Shown here: one piece after another, positions 1-8,859 of the stretch
Position numbering within the stretch: the first letter of the stretch is position 1
How the letters are laid out: every line of letters starts with the position of its first letter
Assembly (NCBI RefSeq): GCF_051132615.1
Contig: NZ_CP152375.1
Location: forward strand, 2,170,001-2,234,000
DNA: 64,000 bases
Reading direction: 5' to 3'
Source: G051132615 sp051132615
Lineage (GTDB): Bacteria > Pseudomonadota > Gammaproteobacteria > Burkholderiales > Neisseriaceae
The notes under the pieces: generated by a model
Database searches by the model: none
Seen by the model: only the letters and a program-made list of their open reading frames with translations
What the model was told of the DNA's origin: nothing
Made by a program: the position numbers and the translations under genes

Positions 1-1125
1 AACTAAAGCTTTTACTTGCTCATCTTTTGCTTCTAGTTTGTTACTATCAACAAGGTGAGCTAAAATTAAACCTAAAGAAACACGACGCTCAGCTTGTTGT
101 TGGAACATCTCTGCTGGTAATTGTGGCATGGTTTTAGGGTCCAAACCTTGATTGGCAAAATTTTGACGCATTTCGTTCATTAAGCGAACAATTTCTTCTT
201 GTACCAATGCATTGGGTAGTTGGATTTCGGTTGCATCCAATAAAGCTTGCATTGCACTTTCTTTGGTCATTTCTGCTGTTCTGCGTTTGACTTCACGCTC
301 AACATTTTTTTTGATTTCTTCACGCATTTTTTCTACGCTGCCATCTGTAATGCCTAAAGATTTTGCAAAAGCCTCATCAACTTCTGGTAACTCAGCTTGG
401 GCTACATTATGTACTGTAATAGCAAAAACGGCATTTTTTCCAGCTAAGTCTTTGCTATGGTAATCTTCTGGGAAGGTAACATTAATGTCTTTTGTTTCAC
501 CTTCTTTCATGCCTTTAATACCGGTTTCGAAGTCTGGTAACATACGACCTTCACCTAATACAAATGGGAAGTTTGTTGCACTACCACCTTCAAATGCTTC
601 ACCGTCAACTGTGCCTTTAAAGTCAATAATGACACGATCGCCTTCTTTGGCTTCACGTTCTACTCTTTCAAAACGAGTACGTTGTTTACGTAAAACATCA
701 ATGGTTTTTTCCACTTCAGCATCGCTCACTTGGCAGCTGACTTTTTCGACTTCTTTACTACTTAAGTCACCAATAGTCACTTCAGGATAAACTTCAAAAG
801 TGGCATCAATGGTTAACAATTTTTCGTCAGGTTGTTCTTTTTGTGCTTCAAAACTTGGGTAACCTGCCATTTTGATTTTTTGATCAACGATCACTTGGAA
901 AAATGCTTTTTGAACTGTTTCGTTGACCACTTCTTCATTGATACCAGCACCATACATGGAAGCAACCATTTTTAACGGTGCTTTGCCTGGTCTAAAACCT
1001 TGAATTTTTGCTTTTTTTTGCGCTTTTTTAATGCGTGTATCGACTTCAGCATTCACATCTTCCCATTTGATTGAAAATGTGTATTTACGTTTTAAACCTT
1101 CTAAATTTTCTAACTTAGCTTCCAT
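1..1125 (-). CDS. tig: Trigger factor, 3' end cut by window edge
   Basis: Ribosome-associated chaperone and peptidyl-prolyl isomerase that binds nascent chains at the exit tunnel. The minus-strand frame is open from ATG at 1125 to base 1 (375 codons), so only the C-terminal tail is missing relative to the usual 430-450 residues. The N-terminal ribosome-binding domain carries the signature GFRPGKAP, which includes the family's ribosome-docking loop. The FKBP-like PPIase domain follows (GDRVIIDFKGTVDGEAF, then FVLGEGRMLPDFE), and then the helical C-terminal arms. An AAAGGG ribosome binding site lies 7-8 bases before the ATG. In most Proteobacteria tig precedes clpP-clpX, which would lie to the left of the window. 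Identification is secure. Confidence 0.97.
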   Translation of the reverse strand, partial: MEAKLENLEGLKRKYTFSIKWEDVNAEVDTRIKKAQKKAKIQGFRPGKAPLKMVASMYGAGINEEVVNETVQKAFFQVIVDQKIKMAGYPSFEAQKEQPDEKLLTIDATFEVYPEVTIGDLSSKEVEKVSCQVSDAEVEKTIDVLRKQRTRFERVEREAKEGDRVIIDFKGTVDGEAFEGGSATNFPFVLGEGRMLPDFETGIKGMKEGETKDINVTFPEDYHSKDLAGKNAVFAITVHNVAQAELPEVDEAFAKSLGITDGSVEKMREEIKKNVEREVKRRTAEMTKESAMQALLDATEIQLPNALVQEEIVRLMNEMRQNFANQGLDPKTMPQLPAEMFQQQAERRVSLGLILAHLVDSNKLEAKDEQVKALV

Positions 1126-1360
1126 TAGTGAACCCTTTAATCTTAAGATGATGACAGCAACTTTTTGTTTTTTCTAAAAAAATAAAAAAGTGGCTTGTAC
1201 AGTATTCAATTTAACAGGCGATTTTACCATGGGAATAGATTTTGAAACAGCTTTTTGTATTTGATGAAATAAATTTGTGACGAATAATTAAAATTAAGCT
1301 CTTTAAAATTTTATACAGTGATTTGACATAATGTGTTTTTGAATGAAATTTAAGAAACCA

Positions 1361-1387
1361 AAAACGCCTATAGGATATAGGCGTTTT
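1361..1387 (-). terminator. Intrinsic terminator after the GltB-like gene
   Basis: A perfect 12-bp stem (AAAACGCCTATA and its complement) with a 3-base loop sits 20 bases beyond the stop of the minus-strand gene at 1408-3024. The stem ends in a T-rich run on the minus strand. It separates that gene from tig. Confidence 0.8.
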
Positions 1388-1407
1388 AGATATTTAGATG
1401 TATTTAG

Positions 1408-3024
1408 TTAATAAACAACAGACACATCCGCATTAAAACTTTCGGGGGAGGCTGCAGCCCACATTTTTTGATAAAACGGATCTTGTACTGAGCCATTAAT
1501 CAGTGCATTTTCTTCAATAAAAGTATAAAGAGAAGAAAGGGGCTGAATTCTACCATCTGCAAAACGTCTGGAAACATGGTGTGCGGTAATTTGGGCTGGG
1601 TGTTCTAGGCCTGCGGCCGCAACCATTTCAGATAAAGCTTTGAGCGTATTTTTGTGGAAGTTAAACACGCGTTCTGCTTTATCTGGCACTACTAATGCTT
1701 TTTGGCGTTGCGGATCTTGAGTGGCGACACCTGTTGGGCATTTATTGGTGTGGCAGCTTTGTGATTGAATACAGCCAACAGCCATCATGAAACCACGTGC
1801 TGAATTAATCCAGTCAGCGCCAATAGCCATGGTGCTGATGATGTCATAAGCACTGATGATTTTACCTGCAGCACCAATTTTGATTTTGTCTCGTATGCCA
1901 GCGCCAACCAGTGTGTTATGCACAAATAATAAACCTTCACGCATAGGCATCCCAATATGATCACTAAACTCTAATGGTGCCGCTCCTGTACCACCTTCTG
2001 TTCCATCTACAACAATAAAATCTGGGATGAAACCTGTTTTAAGCATGGCTTTGACGATACTCATAAACTCCCATGGGTAACCAATACACAATTTAAAACC
2101 GACAGGTTTGCCATTGCTTAACTCTCTTAATTGGCTTAAAAAAGCCATAAATTCCATTGGGTTGCTAAATGCAGAATGAGAAGGTGGTGAAATACAATCT
2201 TCTCCCATTGGAATGCCTCGTGTAATGGCGATTTCTTGAGTAATTTTTTCTTTTGGTAAAATACCACCATGGCCAGGTTTGGCACCTTGGCTTAATTTTA
2301 CTTCAATCATTTTGATTTGTTCATGCGCTGCAGTTTGGGCATACTTAGTTGCATCAAATGTACCATCTGCGGCACGACAACCAAAATAGCCACTGGCAAT
2401 TTCCCATATCAAGTCCCCACCATATTCTTCATGGTGCATACTGATACTGCCTTCTCCGGTATCATGTGCAAAATTACCCATTTTTGCGCCTTTATTTAAA
2501 GCTTTAATCGCGTTGGCACTTAAGCTACCAAAGCTCATGGCGGAGATATTAAATAAAGATGCTGAGTAAGGTTTTTGGCATTGCTCATTACCAATACTGA
2601 TACGATAACTGGAAATAGGTTGGGCTGGTTTGGGGGTCATGGAGTGCCCAATAAACTCAAAACCTTGTTTGTCTGTATCCAGTAAAGTGCCAAATGGTTG
2701 ATCTGCAGTAAGATTTTTGGCTCTTCTATATACTAAAGAGCGTTGGGCACGGGAAAAAGGCAATGCTTCATTTTCTGCTTCAACTAGATATTGACGAATT
2801 TCTGGTCGAATATTCTCGATTAAATAACGCATATGTCCTAATATTGGATAGTTGCGTAAAACAGCATGTCTTTGTTGAATAACATCATATATGCCTATTA
2901 ATGATAATAGGCCAAAAATAGTAAATAATGCCCATATCCAGTTAAAAAATGGTGTCAAACATAGTGACAATATGGTGAGGATAAGACAGGCAATAAAAAA
3001 GCTATAACGATTAATTTTCATCAT
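1408..3024 (-). CDS. FMN-binding glutamate synthase-family protein (GltB-like domain), membrane-anchored
   Basis: 538 residues homologous to the central FMN/synthase domain of the glutamate synthase large subunit (COG0069), without the amidotransferase and GXGXG domains. Two hydrophobic segments lie at about residues 8-26 and 28-46, so the enzyme is probably anchored to the inner membrane. The core holds GHGGILPKEK, GTEGGTGAAP (FMN/substrate-binding) and the cysteine cluster GCIQSQSCHTNKCPTG, which in the family ligates a 3Fe-4S cluster. Stand-alone proteins of this type are common in Pseudomonadales and often annotated as FMN-binding glutamate synthase family protein; their true substrate is not established. 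It is transcribed alone, with a clear terminator and 261 bases of upstream non-coding DNA. Confidence 0.9.
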   Translation of the reverse strand: MMKINRYSFFIACLILTILSLCLTPFFNWIWALFTIFGLLSLIGIYDVIQQRHAVLRNYPILGHMRYLIENIRPEIRQYLVEAENEALPFSRAQRSLVYRRAKNLTADQPFGTLLDTDKQGFEFIGHSMTPKPAQPISSYRISIGNEQCQKPYSASLFNISAMSFGSLSANAIKALNKGAKMGNFAHDTGEGSISMHHEEYGGDLIWEIASGYFGCRAADGTFDATKYAQTAAHEQIKMIEVKLSQGAKPGHGGILPKEKITQEIAITRGIPMGEDCISPPSHSAFSNPMEFMAFLSQLRELSNGKPVGFKLCIGYPWEFMSIVKAMLKTGFIPDFIVVDGTEGGTGAAPLEFSDHIGMPMREGLLFVHNTLVGAGIRDKIKIGAAGKIISAYDIISTMAIGADWINSARGFMMAVGCIQSQSCHTNKCPTGVATQDPQRQKALVVPDKAERVFNFHKNTLKALSEMVAAAGLEHPAQITAHHVSRRFADGRIQPLSSLYTFIEENALINGSVQDPFYQKMWAAASPESFNADVSVVY

Positions 3025-3285
3025 TTTTTGTACTCGAATTGTAGATGTGAAATGATTGTTTTATGATCAAGAAAATAATGACGCCTATTGATAAGGTATC
3101 TTTACTTTGAGTTGTTTCCCTTATTGTTTTTTTGAATGTATACACAACATGGGTATCATATAAGAATTATGCATTGAAAGCAAACAAAAGCCAGAATATG
3201 GCCTTTGTTTAGGGTATTTATAATATATTGATTTTTTCAATCATTGTGCCTGAATGAGATTGTCTGAATTCAGGTCATTTATTGA

Positions 3286-3711
3286 TTATTTTTGTGTGCT
3301 ACTCAAATTCTGTTCAGATAGGTTTGGCTGAGGTTTGGTTAGGGTGTTATTGGTGGTTGAGTGGCTTTTTTCTTTCTTTTCACCAACATATTGGCCACCT
3401 TCCATAATCACCAGATATTCGGAATGAATAGTGGCGTTGACATGACCTTTTTCCCCGATTAAAACCTTTTCTGCATAAATTTGTCCTTCTAATTTACCGT
3501 ATACATATATTTCTTCTGCATGAACGTCACCAGTTACTGTACCATTTTCACTGATGATGATTCTGGTTTTGGATGTGGCTTTGCCTTCAAAGATACCATC
3601 AATTTGAATAGTGTTATGGCTGTCTAATGTGCCCTGACATTCGGTATTGGCTGAAATAGTGGTCATCTGTTTATCATTACCTAAATTATTTTGTTTATGA
3701 AAAATGCCCAT
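3286..3711 (-). CDS. Bactofilin (polymer-forming cytoskeletal protein)
   Basis: 141-residue bactofilin. A short N-terminal tail (MGIFHKQ) is followed by the beta-helical DUF583 core at about residues 18-110, with the typical GTLDSHNTIQIDGIFEGKA, VTGDVHAEEIYVYGKLEG and GHVNATIHSEYLVIMEG turns. A polar low-complexity tail rich in K, S, T and N follows. Bactofilins polymerise without nucleotide and scaffold cell-wall enzymes at the membrane. The start at 3711 has an AGGGA site just upstream and gives the common MGIF N-terminus; a start at 3666 (MTTIS) is possible but less likely. The first 31 bases overlap the end of the M23 peptidase gene, so translation is probably coupled, matching the known pairing of bactofilins with M23 endopeptidases. 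Confidence 0.93.
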   Translation of the reverse strand: MGIFHKQNNLGNDKQMTTISANTECQGTLDSHNTIQIDGIFEGKATSKTRIIISENGTVTGDVHAEEIYVYGKLEGQIYAEKVLIGEKGHVNATIHSEYLVIMEGGQYVGEKKEKSHSTTNNTLTKPQPNLSEQNLSSTQK

Positions 3712-4523
3712 TTGATTCCCTTTTCGTTTTTAAATGCGTAGTCAAATTGCTGTTCGTTCCAGTAAATAAAGTTTGCTGCATCCAGTGGTTGGCCTAAATA
3801 GCGTACTTCATAATGTAGGTGGGCACCACTGCTGATACCTGTATTGCCACTTTTAGCAATTAATGAATCTTTGGTAATCAATTGGCCTTCTTTAACCAAA
3901 ATTTCATCTAAATGAGCATAAATAGTTTGAAAACCATAGGCGTGTTCAATTTTAATGACTTTCCCATAGCCATTTTGAGTATTGGCAAAAACCACAATAC
4001 CATCTGCTGTTGTTTGTACGGGTGTGCCTATTTGCGCTCTGATGTCTGTTCCATTATGGGCTTTATTGCCTCCATTAACAGGGTGAATGCGCATCCCAAA
4101 ATCACTGGTGATTTGGGCTTCTTGACCAACAATAGGAGAGCCATTGGGTAAGAGTCTTAAAAAAGCAGTTTTTTTGGTTGATGCTGTTTGATTAATATTG
4201 TCTAGGTCAAAGCGAACCTGAGCTCGAGCTTGTTCGTCTTCTACTTGTTGTTTGAATAATGCTAATTCTATGTTTTCTTGCTTGAGTGCCTCCATTTTTC
4301 GATACTCTTTACCCAATAACAATGAGGTAACTGTACTGAGTGCGCAGTAAGTAAAAATCAGTAAACAAAAAATCACAAACCATTTTTTTAATTTACGGTT
4401 GGTTACAAAGCTTCTACTGCCATGAAAATCGCTGATTGTGATGGTAATACGATTGGCTTGCATTAATCGCGTTCTACTTTTTTTAGACAATCGAAAAGAA
4501 AATTTATTATTCATGAAAAACAT
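3681..4523 (-). CDS. M23-family peptidoglycan endopeptidase, single-pass membrane protein
   Basis: 280 residues: a basic cytoplasmic tail, one transmembrane helix at about 48-70, a short coiled coil (about 75-105) and a LytM/M23 zinc peptidase domain (about 137-255). Catalytic and zinc positions are visible: H156 and D160 in AHNGTD, H204 in YAHL, and H235/H237 in GAHLHYE. Since the HxxxD and HxH pairs are intact, it should be an active cross-link hydrolase in the periplasm rather than a degenerate activator. The downstream overlapping bactofilin suggests that the pair controls local wall remodelling and cell shape. The start codon is uncertain: ATG at 4523 or 4514, neither with a strong Shine-Dalgarno sequence. 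Confidence 0.92.
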   Translation of the reverse strand: MFFMNNKFSFRLSKKSRTRLMQANRITITISDFHGSRSFVTNRKLKKWFVIFCLLIFTYCALSTVTSLLLGKEYRKMEALKQENIELALFKQQVEDEQARAQVRFDLDNINQTASTKKTAFLRLLPNGSPIVGQEAQITSDFGMRIHPVNGGNKAHNGTDIRAQIGTPVQTTADGIVVFANTQNGYGKVIKIEHAYGFQTIYAHLDEILVKEGQLITKDSLIAKSGNTGISSGAHLHYEVRYLGQPLDAANFIYWNEQQFDYAFKNEKGIKWAFFINKII

Positions 4524-4794
4524 CTGTTATGGATAAGATAAATGGAAGAATTTATTTTGATGCGCACAATATATTATTTTGAGTAAAAAATGATTCATTT
4601 TATGTCTTATTATTGTTATGTATACAGATAAAAACAAAAGAATATTAAATTCTATTTGAAAACTGATTTGAATAAATTTTAATGACAATAAAATTTTTTA
4701 CTGCCAATACCGTCAATATAACTTAAGTAAAGGGTATTGGCTACGTAAATTTTTAATGACATTTAGTAAATAATTGTTGTTAAAAGAGATATGC
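4524..4794. other. Intergenic region, AT-rich, with one hairpin
   Basis: No gene is seen. Bases 4703-4741 form a hairpin with 9-bp arms (GCCAATACC) and a 21-base loop. It is just past the end of the RDD gene on the minus strand and may act as a weak terminator. The rest should hold the promoter of the M23-bactofilin pair, but no clear -35/-10 pair could be picked. Confidence 0.4.
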
Positions 4795-5313
4795 TTATGA
4801 TTTTTTTTCTTTTTTATGTAACACCGTACGAGAGCCTGAAAGTTTATCATATAAAAATTGTTTATCTACATCGAAAAAGGCATAGCCCCACGGCAATATC
4901 CACCATAATAATGAACCATAAAATGCTATTTTAGGTGGATAGTAAAAGCGCATAGCATAATAGGAAAATGCTGGAATAATGGCTAAAAATAATACAGCCC
5001 AAAAGAAACGTGCCCACGCTTGAGTAGAAGAAATTAATTGTCCATTAAGGTTTTCAATCCTAATACTCCATACTTTCATGGGTAATGTTTGTCCTACTTT
5101 TAACCATGTTATTCTAAAGTAGCAAGCCCATGCGGTCAGTAAAATAATCAACGCAATCATTCGTACCACAATATTATCTGAACCCATCGTCAGGGAAAAT
5201 GGAATAGTGACAAGTAGGGCAATTAAGGAAATAGCACATACCAGTAATGATTCATATAATAAAGAGAAAAAACGACGGGTCAATGAAGCCGTTGGGTGTT
5301 TGATGTTATTCAT
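4795..5313 (-). CDS. RDD-family inner-membrane protein
   Basis: 172 residues with an RDD-domain layout: a first helix after an Arg-rich start (TRRFFSLLYESLLV), a second at about 48-66, a loop with WLKVGQTLPMKVWSIRI, and one or two helices at about 100-145. Function is unknown; some RDD proteins have been linked to ion antiport or envelope stress. Its start overlaps the last four bases of miaA (ATGA-type junction), so it is the final, translationally coupled gene of the dedA-mutL-miaA operon. Confidence 0.85.
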   Translation of the reverse strand: MNNIKHPTASLTRRFFSLLYESLLVCAISLIALLVTIPFSLTMGSDNIVVRMIALIILLTAWACYFRITWLKVGQTLPMKVWSIRIENLNGQLISSTQAWARFFWAVLFLAIIPAFSYYAMRFYYPPKIAFYGSLLWWILPWGYAFFDVDKQFLYDKLSGSRTVLHKKEKKS

Positions 5314-6248
5314 AAGGACAAATTAATATGTTGCTCAAGTGTGTTTAAGGCGATTTGTAGCCCTTCTGGGCTATATGGATCAACAATATATTGACTCTTT
5401 AATTGGCGAAGCCATGTCAGTTGGCGTTTGGCCAATTGTCGGGTGGCAATTATACCTTGTTCGACCATTTGTGCATAATCTATATGCTGATCCAAATAGA
5501 GCCATGCTTGACGGTAACCAACACATCTCATCGATGGCATATGTTCTGTTAGGGTTGGATATTTTTCTCTTAAATGAGTGACTTCTGTAAGAAACCCCTG
5601 AGCCAACATTTGTTCAAAACGTAAGGCTATTTTTTTATGTAATTGGGCGCGGTTTTCAGGTATTAAAGCCAAAGTGGTTATGGGTAAAGGCGTATGGTTT
5701 TTTTGTGCTTGGGCAAAGTGTTCACTCATTGGTTTATTGGTAAGGAGAAAAACTTCTAAAGCACGTTCAATACGTTGGCTGTCATTTTCTTTTAAACGAG
5801 CCGCTGTGATGGGGTCTACCTCTTTTAACTGTTGGTATAAAGATGATAAACCAAATTGTGCTTTTTGTTGTTGTAGTTGAGCCCTAATGTGTTCATCCGC
5901 TTGTGGCAAGTCGTTTAACCCTTCCGTTAGCGCTTTAAAATACATCATTGTGCCACCCACAATAACAGGAATTTTATTTTTTGAGTGAATTTGTGCAATC
6001 AATTTTTTTGCATCATGAACAAAATCGGCTGCACTATAGTTTTGCAGTGGGGTAATGATGTCGATGAGGTGATGAGGTACTTGTGACTGCTCTAAACGGC
6101 TGGGCTTGGCTGTGCCAATATCCATATCCTGATAAATTAGGGCAGAGTCTAAACTGATCACCTCAATTGGATGTGTTTTGGCTAAATCTAGAGCCAGTTG
6201 GGTTTTCCCAGAAGCAGTAGGGCCAATGATCGCAATAATGGGTAACAT
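5310..6248 (-). CDS. miaA: tRNA dimethylallyltransferase
   Basis: Transfers a dimethylallyl group from DMAPP to N6 of A37 in tRNAs that read UNN codons. 312 residues, normal for the family. The P-loop GPTASGKT is at residues 9-16, followed by ISLDSALIYQDMDIGTAKPS (catalytic Asp and substrate contacts), VGGTMMYFKAL, and the tRNA-binding region with MRCVGYRQAW and TRQLAKRQLTWLR. The ATG lies five bases after the mutL stop, and the 3' end overlaps the RDD gene by four bases. The mutL-miaA order is the widespread gammaproteobacterial one, usually followed by hfq, which is absent here and replaced by the RDD gene. Confidence 0.98.
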   Translation of the reverse strand: MLPIIAIIGPTASGKTQLALDLAKTHPIEVISLDSALIYQDMDIGTAKPSRLEQSQVPHHLIDIITPLQNYSAADFVHDAKKLIAQIHSKNKIPVIVGGTMMYFKALTEGLNDLPQADEHIRAQLQQQKAQFGLSSLYQQLKEVDPITAARLKENDSQRIERALEVFLLTNKPMSEHFAQAQKNHTPLPITTLALIPENRAQLHKKIALRFEQMLAQGFLTEVTHLREKYPTLTEHMPSMRCVGYRQAWLYLDQHIDYAQMVEQGIIATRQLAKRQLTWLRQLKSQYIVDPYSPEGLQIALNTLEQHINLSL

Positions 6249-6253
6249 GCCGA

Positions 6254-8161
6254 TTATTGACCTCGCATAAATAGTTGGTCAAGTTCTGTTAGGGTTAATT
6301 TAAGCCACGTTGGTCGACCATGATTGCATTGGTTGCTTCTTTCAGTTTGTTCCATATCCCTTAATAATTGGTTCATTTCGGCAATGGTCAGTTGTCTTCC
6401 TGCACGAACAGAACCATGGCAAGCAATAGTTGCCAGTAAAGCATGACTGTGTTGGGTGACACTAAAGCTTGTGCCATGCTGGGCAATGTCTTTTAAAATA
6501 TCTTGTACTAACTTAATGGGATCTGTATTTTTAAGTAGCTGAGGCACACTGTTGATGATGATTTCGTTCATATCATTGCTTTGCGTATCGAAACCTAAAG
6601 TATGTAGATCAGATTGTGCTTCATTTAGTGTGGCCAGTTCAAGATGGCTGGCTTTAAAGGTGATTGGCAGCAATAAGGCTTGTGCTGCCAGTTGTCCATC
6701 AGCAAATTGTGTTTTGAGTCGCTCATAGGTAATGCGTTCGTGTGCTGCATGCATATCAACCAAAATAAGACCATCTTCCACTTGCGCCAGTATATACACA
6801 CCTAATAATTGTGCTAAAGCAAAACCTAATGGTGGGTAAGACGTTGACTCATCCTGAGTAGGTGAACCAGCATTTGTGTTAATGAGTGACTTTTGTGTGT
6901 ATTGTGGTTCTTCAGCAGTTGGTTCTGACTGTTTAGGATGTTGATAAAGCGTTTGATAAGTTGCCAATGCCTCTTTTGTTTGTTGTAAATTTAATGGGCG
7001 TTGGGTTGTGCCAGTTGATCTAAACGGAGCAGGGGAGACCTTACCTGAGCTTGATTGAGTGGGTTTGTTAGAAAACGGTATATCAAGGTGGTTTGGTGTC
7101 AAAAATGTTGCTTCTGTTTGATTTTGTTCTGTTGCTAAGTGATTTTGTGTGATAGATGGCATCACACTGGCTTTTGTTTGCGCCAAGGCTTTTTGTACTG
7201 CATGAAAAACCAGCTGATGCACAGCTTGGCTGTCACGAAAACGAATCTCGGTTTTTGTTGGGTGCACATTAACATCAATATTTTCAGGTGGCATCTCTAA
7301 AAATAAAACAAAAGCGGGGGTCAATTGATTGTGCAATACATCTTGATAAGCCTGTTTTAATGCATGTTGTAAAACGCGGTCTTTTACGAAGCGTTGATTA
7401 ACGTAAAAAAATTGTTTATCTGTTTTCCCTTTTGCAAAGGTTGGGTTACAAATATAGCCACTAATGCTTAATTGAGAGTGTGGTTCTGCTTGGATCTCAA
7501 TTGCTGCTTTTTGAAAATCTTGCCCTAAAATAGCACCTGCACGTTCTAATTGGCTTTGTTTCGGTAACTTGAGTGTGTTTTTGTTATTGTGTTTGACTTC
7601 AAATGCAATATGCGGGTGTGCCAAAGCAATGCGTTCTATCGCGGTCATACAATGCGCATATTCGGTTGAGTCTGATTTTAGAAATTTGCGTCTGGCAGGG
7701 GTATTAAAATAAATATCAACCACTTCAATACTGGTGCCTTGTGTGTGAGCTGCAGCACTAACAGGATGTAAGACACCATCAATAGCGATAATTTGGCTGG
7801 CGTGTTTTGCGTCAGTTTGTTTACTGGTTAAGGTTAAACGGCTTACTGCTGCAATGCTGGCTAATCCTTCACCTCTAAAACCCATACTGCGTACATGTTC
7901 TAAATCCTGTAAATTTTTAATTTTGCTGGTTGCGTGTCGATGTAATGCTAAAGGTAAATCTTCGGCATGAATACCTTGCCCATTATCTGTGACTCTAATT
8001 AGCTTGATGCCGCCTTGAACCAGTTCAATTTGAATATGGTCTGCGCCAGCATCAATACTGTTTTCGATGATTTCTTTGATTGCATTTGCTGGACGTTCAA
8101 CCACTTCACCTGCTGCAATTTGGTTAATTAAGTGGTCGGGTAACGGAGCAATACGATTCAT
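6254..8161 (-). CDS. mutL: DNA mismatch repair protein MutL
   Basis: 635 residues. The N-terminal GHKL ATPase shows ENSIDAGAD (residues 33-41), DNGQGI (59-64) and GFRGEGL (about 94-100), followed by the transducer domain. A polar, Gln/Thr-rich linker covers about residues 340-440. The C-terminal dimerisation domain contains DMHAAHERITYE near residue 467, matching the endonuclease metal-site pattern DxHA-x2-E-x4-E, plus ACHGSVRAGR and CNHGRPT. The protein is therefore probably a nicking MutL as in Pseudomonas, unlike the E. coli type that depends on MutH. It sits between dedA (8 bases upstream) and miaA (5 bases downstream). Confidence 0.98.
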   Translation of the reverse strand: MNRIAPLPDHLINQIAAGEVVERPANAIKEIIENSIDAGADHIQIELVQGGIKLIRVTDNGQGIHAEDLPLALHRHATSKIKNLQDLEHVRSMGFRGEGLASIAAVSRLTLTSKQTDAKHASQIIAIDGVLHPVSAAAHTQGTSIEVVDIYFNTPARRKFLKSDSTEYAHCMTAIERIALAHPHIAFEVKHNNKNTLKLPKQSQLERAGAILGQDFQKAAIEIQAEPHSQLSISGYICNPTFAKGKTDKQFFYVNQRFVKDRVLQHALKQAYQDVLHNQLTPAFVLFLEMPPENIDVNVHPTKTEIRFRDSQAVHQLVFHAVQKALAQTKASVMPSITQNHLATEQNQTEATFLTPNHLDIPFSNKPTQSSSGKVSPAPFRSTGTTQRPLNLQQTKEALATYQTLYQHPKQSEPTAEEPQYTQKSLINTNAGSPTQDESTSYPPLGFALAQLLGVYILAQVEDGLILVDMHAAHERITYERLKTQFADGQLAAQALLLPITFKASHLELATLNEAQSDLHTLGFDTQSNDMNEIIINSVPQLLKNTDPIKLVQDILKDIAQHGTSFSVTQHSHALLATIACHGSVRAGRQLTIAEMNQLLRDMEQTERSNQCNHGRPTWLKLTLTELDQLFMRGQ

Positions 8162-8169
8162 TATTTGGT

Positions 8170-8811
8170 TTAACCTTTTTGTCGGCGATATTTGATCAAT
8201 TCAAAAACAGCCGGTAGGATTGAGACAACAATAATAGCCAGAATAATAAGTGTCAGGTTGGATTTTACAAAAGGTAAATTGCCAAAGAAATAGCCTGCAT
8301 AGCTAAATGAAAACACCCATAAAATGGCACCAATGACATTATATAGGAAAAATTTTCCGTATGTCATTTTACCGACACCCGCAACAAAAGGGGCAAAAGT
8401 ACGAATAATTGGCATAAAGCGCGCAAATATAATGGCTTTGCCCCCATATTTTTCATAAAAAGCATGTGTTTTATCTAAATGACTTTGTTTGAAAAAACGT
8501 GAATTGGGTTTAAACAGTTTTAGACCAACAAATCGGCCAATTGCGTAATTGACTGTGTCGCCTAAAATGGCTGCTGTTGTCAGTAACAGTACCATGATAT
8601 GGATATCCATACTTGTGCCTAGTGCAGCAATACTGCCCGCAGCAAAAAGCAAAGAGTCACCGGGTAAAAATGGGGTGACAACAAGCCCTGTTTCGCAAAA
8701 AATCACCAAGAATAATATGGCATAAATCCACGAACCATACTGTGAGCTTAAGGTATCTAGGTGTTGATCAATATGGAGAAAAAAATCAACGATAGAGGTT
8801 AAAAATTCCAT
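8170..8811 (-). CDS. DedA-family inner-membrane protein
   Basis: 213 residues in the DedA/VTT family, which includes putative undecaprenyl-phosphate flippases and proteins needed for membrane energetics. Visible family marks are the re-entrant segment with FCETGLVVTPFLPGDSLLFAAG, the Gly/Arg-rich FARFMPIIRTFAPFVAGVGKM (second re-entrant loop with essential Arg), and C-terminal helices at about 150-172 and 182-203. It is the first gene of a tight operon with mutL, miaA and the RDD gene. A hairpin at 8826-8856 separates it from secF. Confidence 0.92.
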   Translation of the reverse strand: MEFLTSIVDFFLHIDQHLDTLSSQYGSWIYAILFLVIFCETGLVVTPFLPGDSLLFAAGSIAALGTSMDIHIMVLLLTTAAILGDTVNYAIGRFVGLKLFKPNSRFFKQSHLDKTHAFYEKYGGKAIIFARFMPIIRTFAPFVAGVGKMTYGKFFLYNVIGAILWVFSFSYAGYFFGNLPFVKSNLTLIILAIIVVSILPAVFELIKYRRQKG

Positions 8812-8825
8812 GGTTTCTCATGATT

Positions 8826-8856
8826 TTTAGGCTATCTGTTATTCAGATAGCCTAAA
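8826..8856 (-). terminator. Hairpin between secF and dedA
   Basis: 13-bp perfect stem (TTTAGGCTATCTG and complement) with a 5-base loop, starting 4 bases after the secF stop. It lacks a long T run on the minus strand beyond the stem, so termination may be partial, allowing some read-through into dedA. Confidence 0.55.
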
Positions 8857-8859
8857 GTG

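Noticed and set aside
212..790. Two plus-strand ORFs (83 and 101 codons)
   Set aside because: They lie antisense to trigger factor, whose protein is clearly conserved; no ribosome sites.
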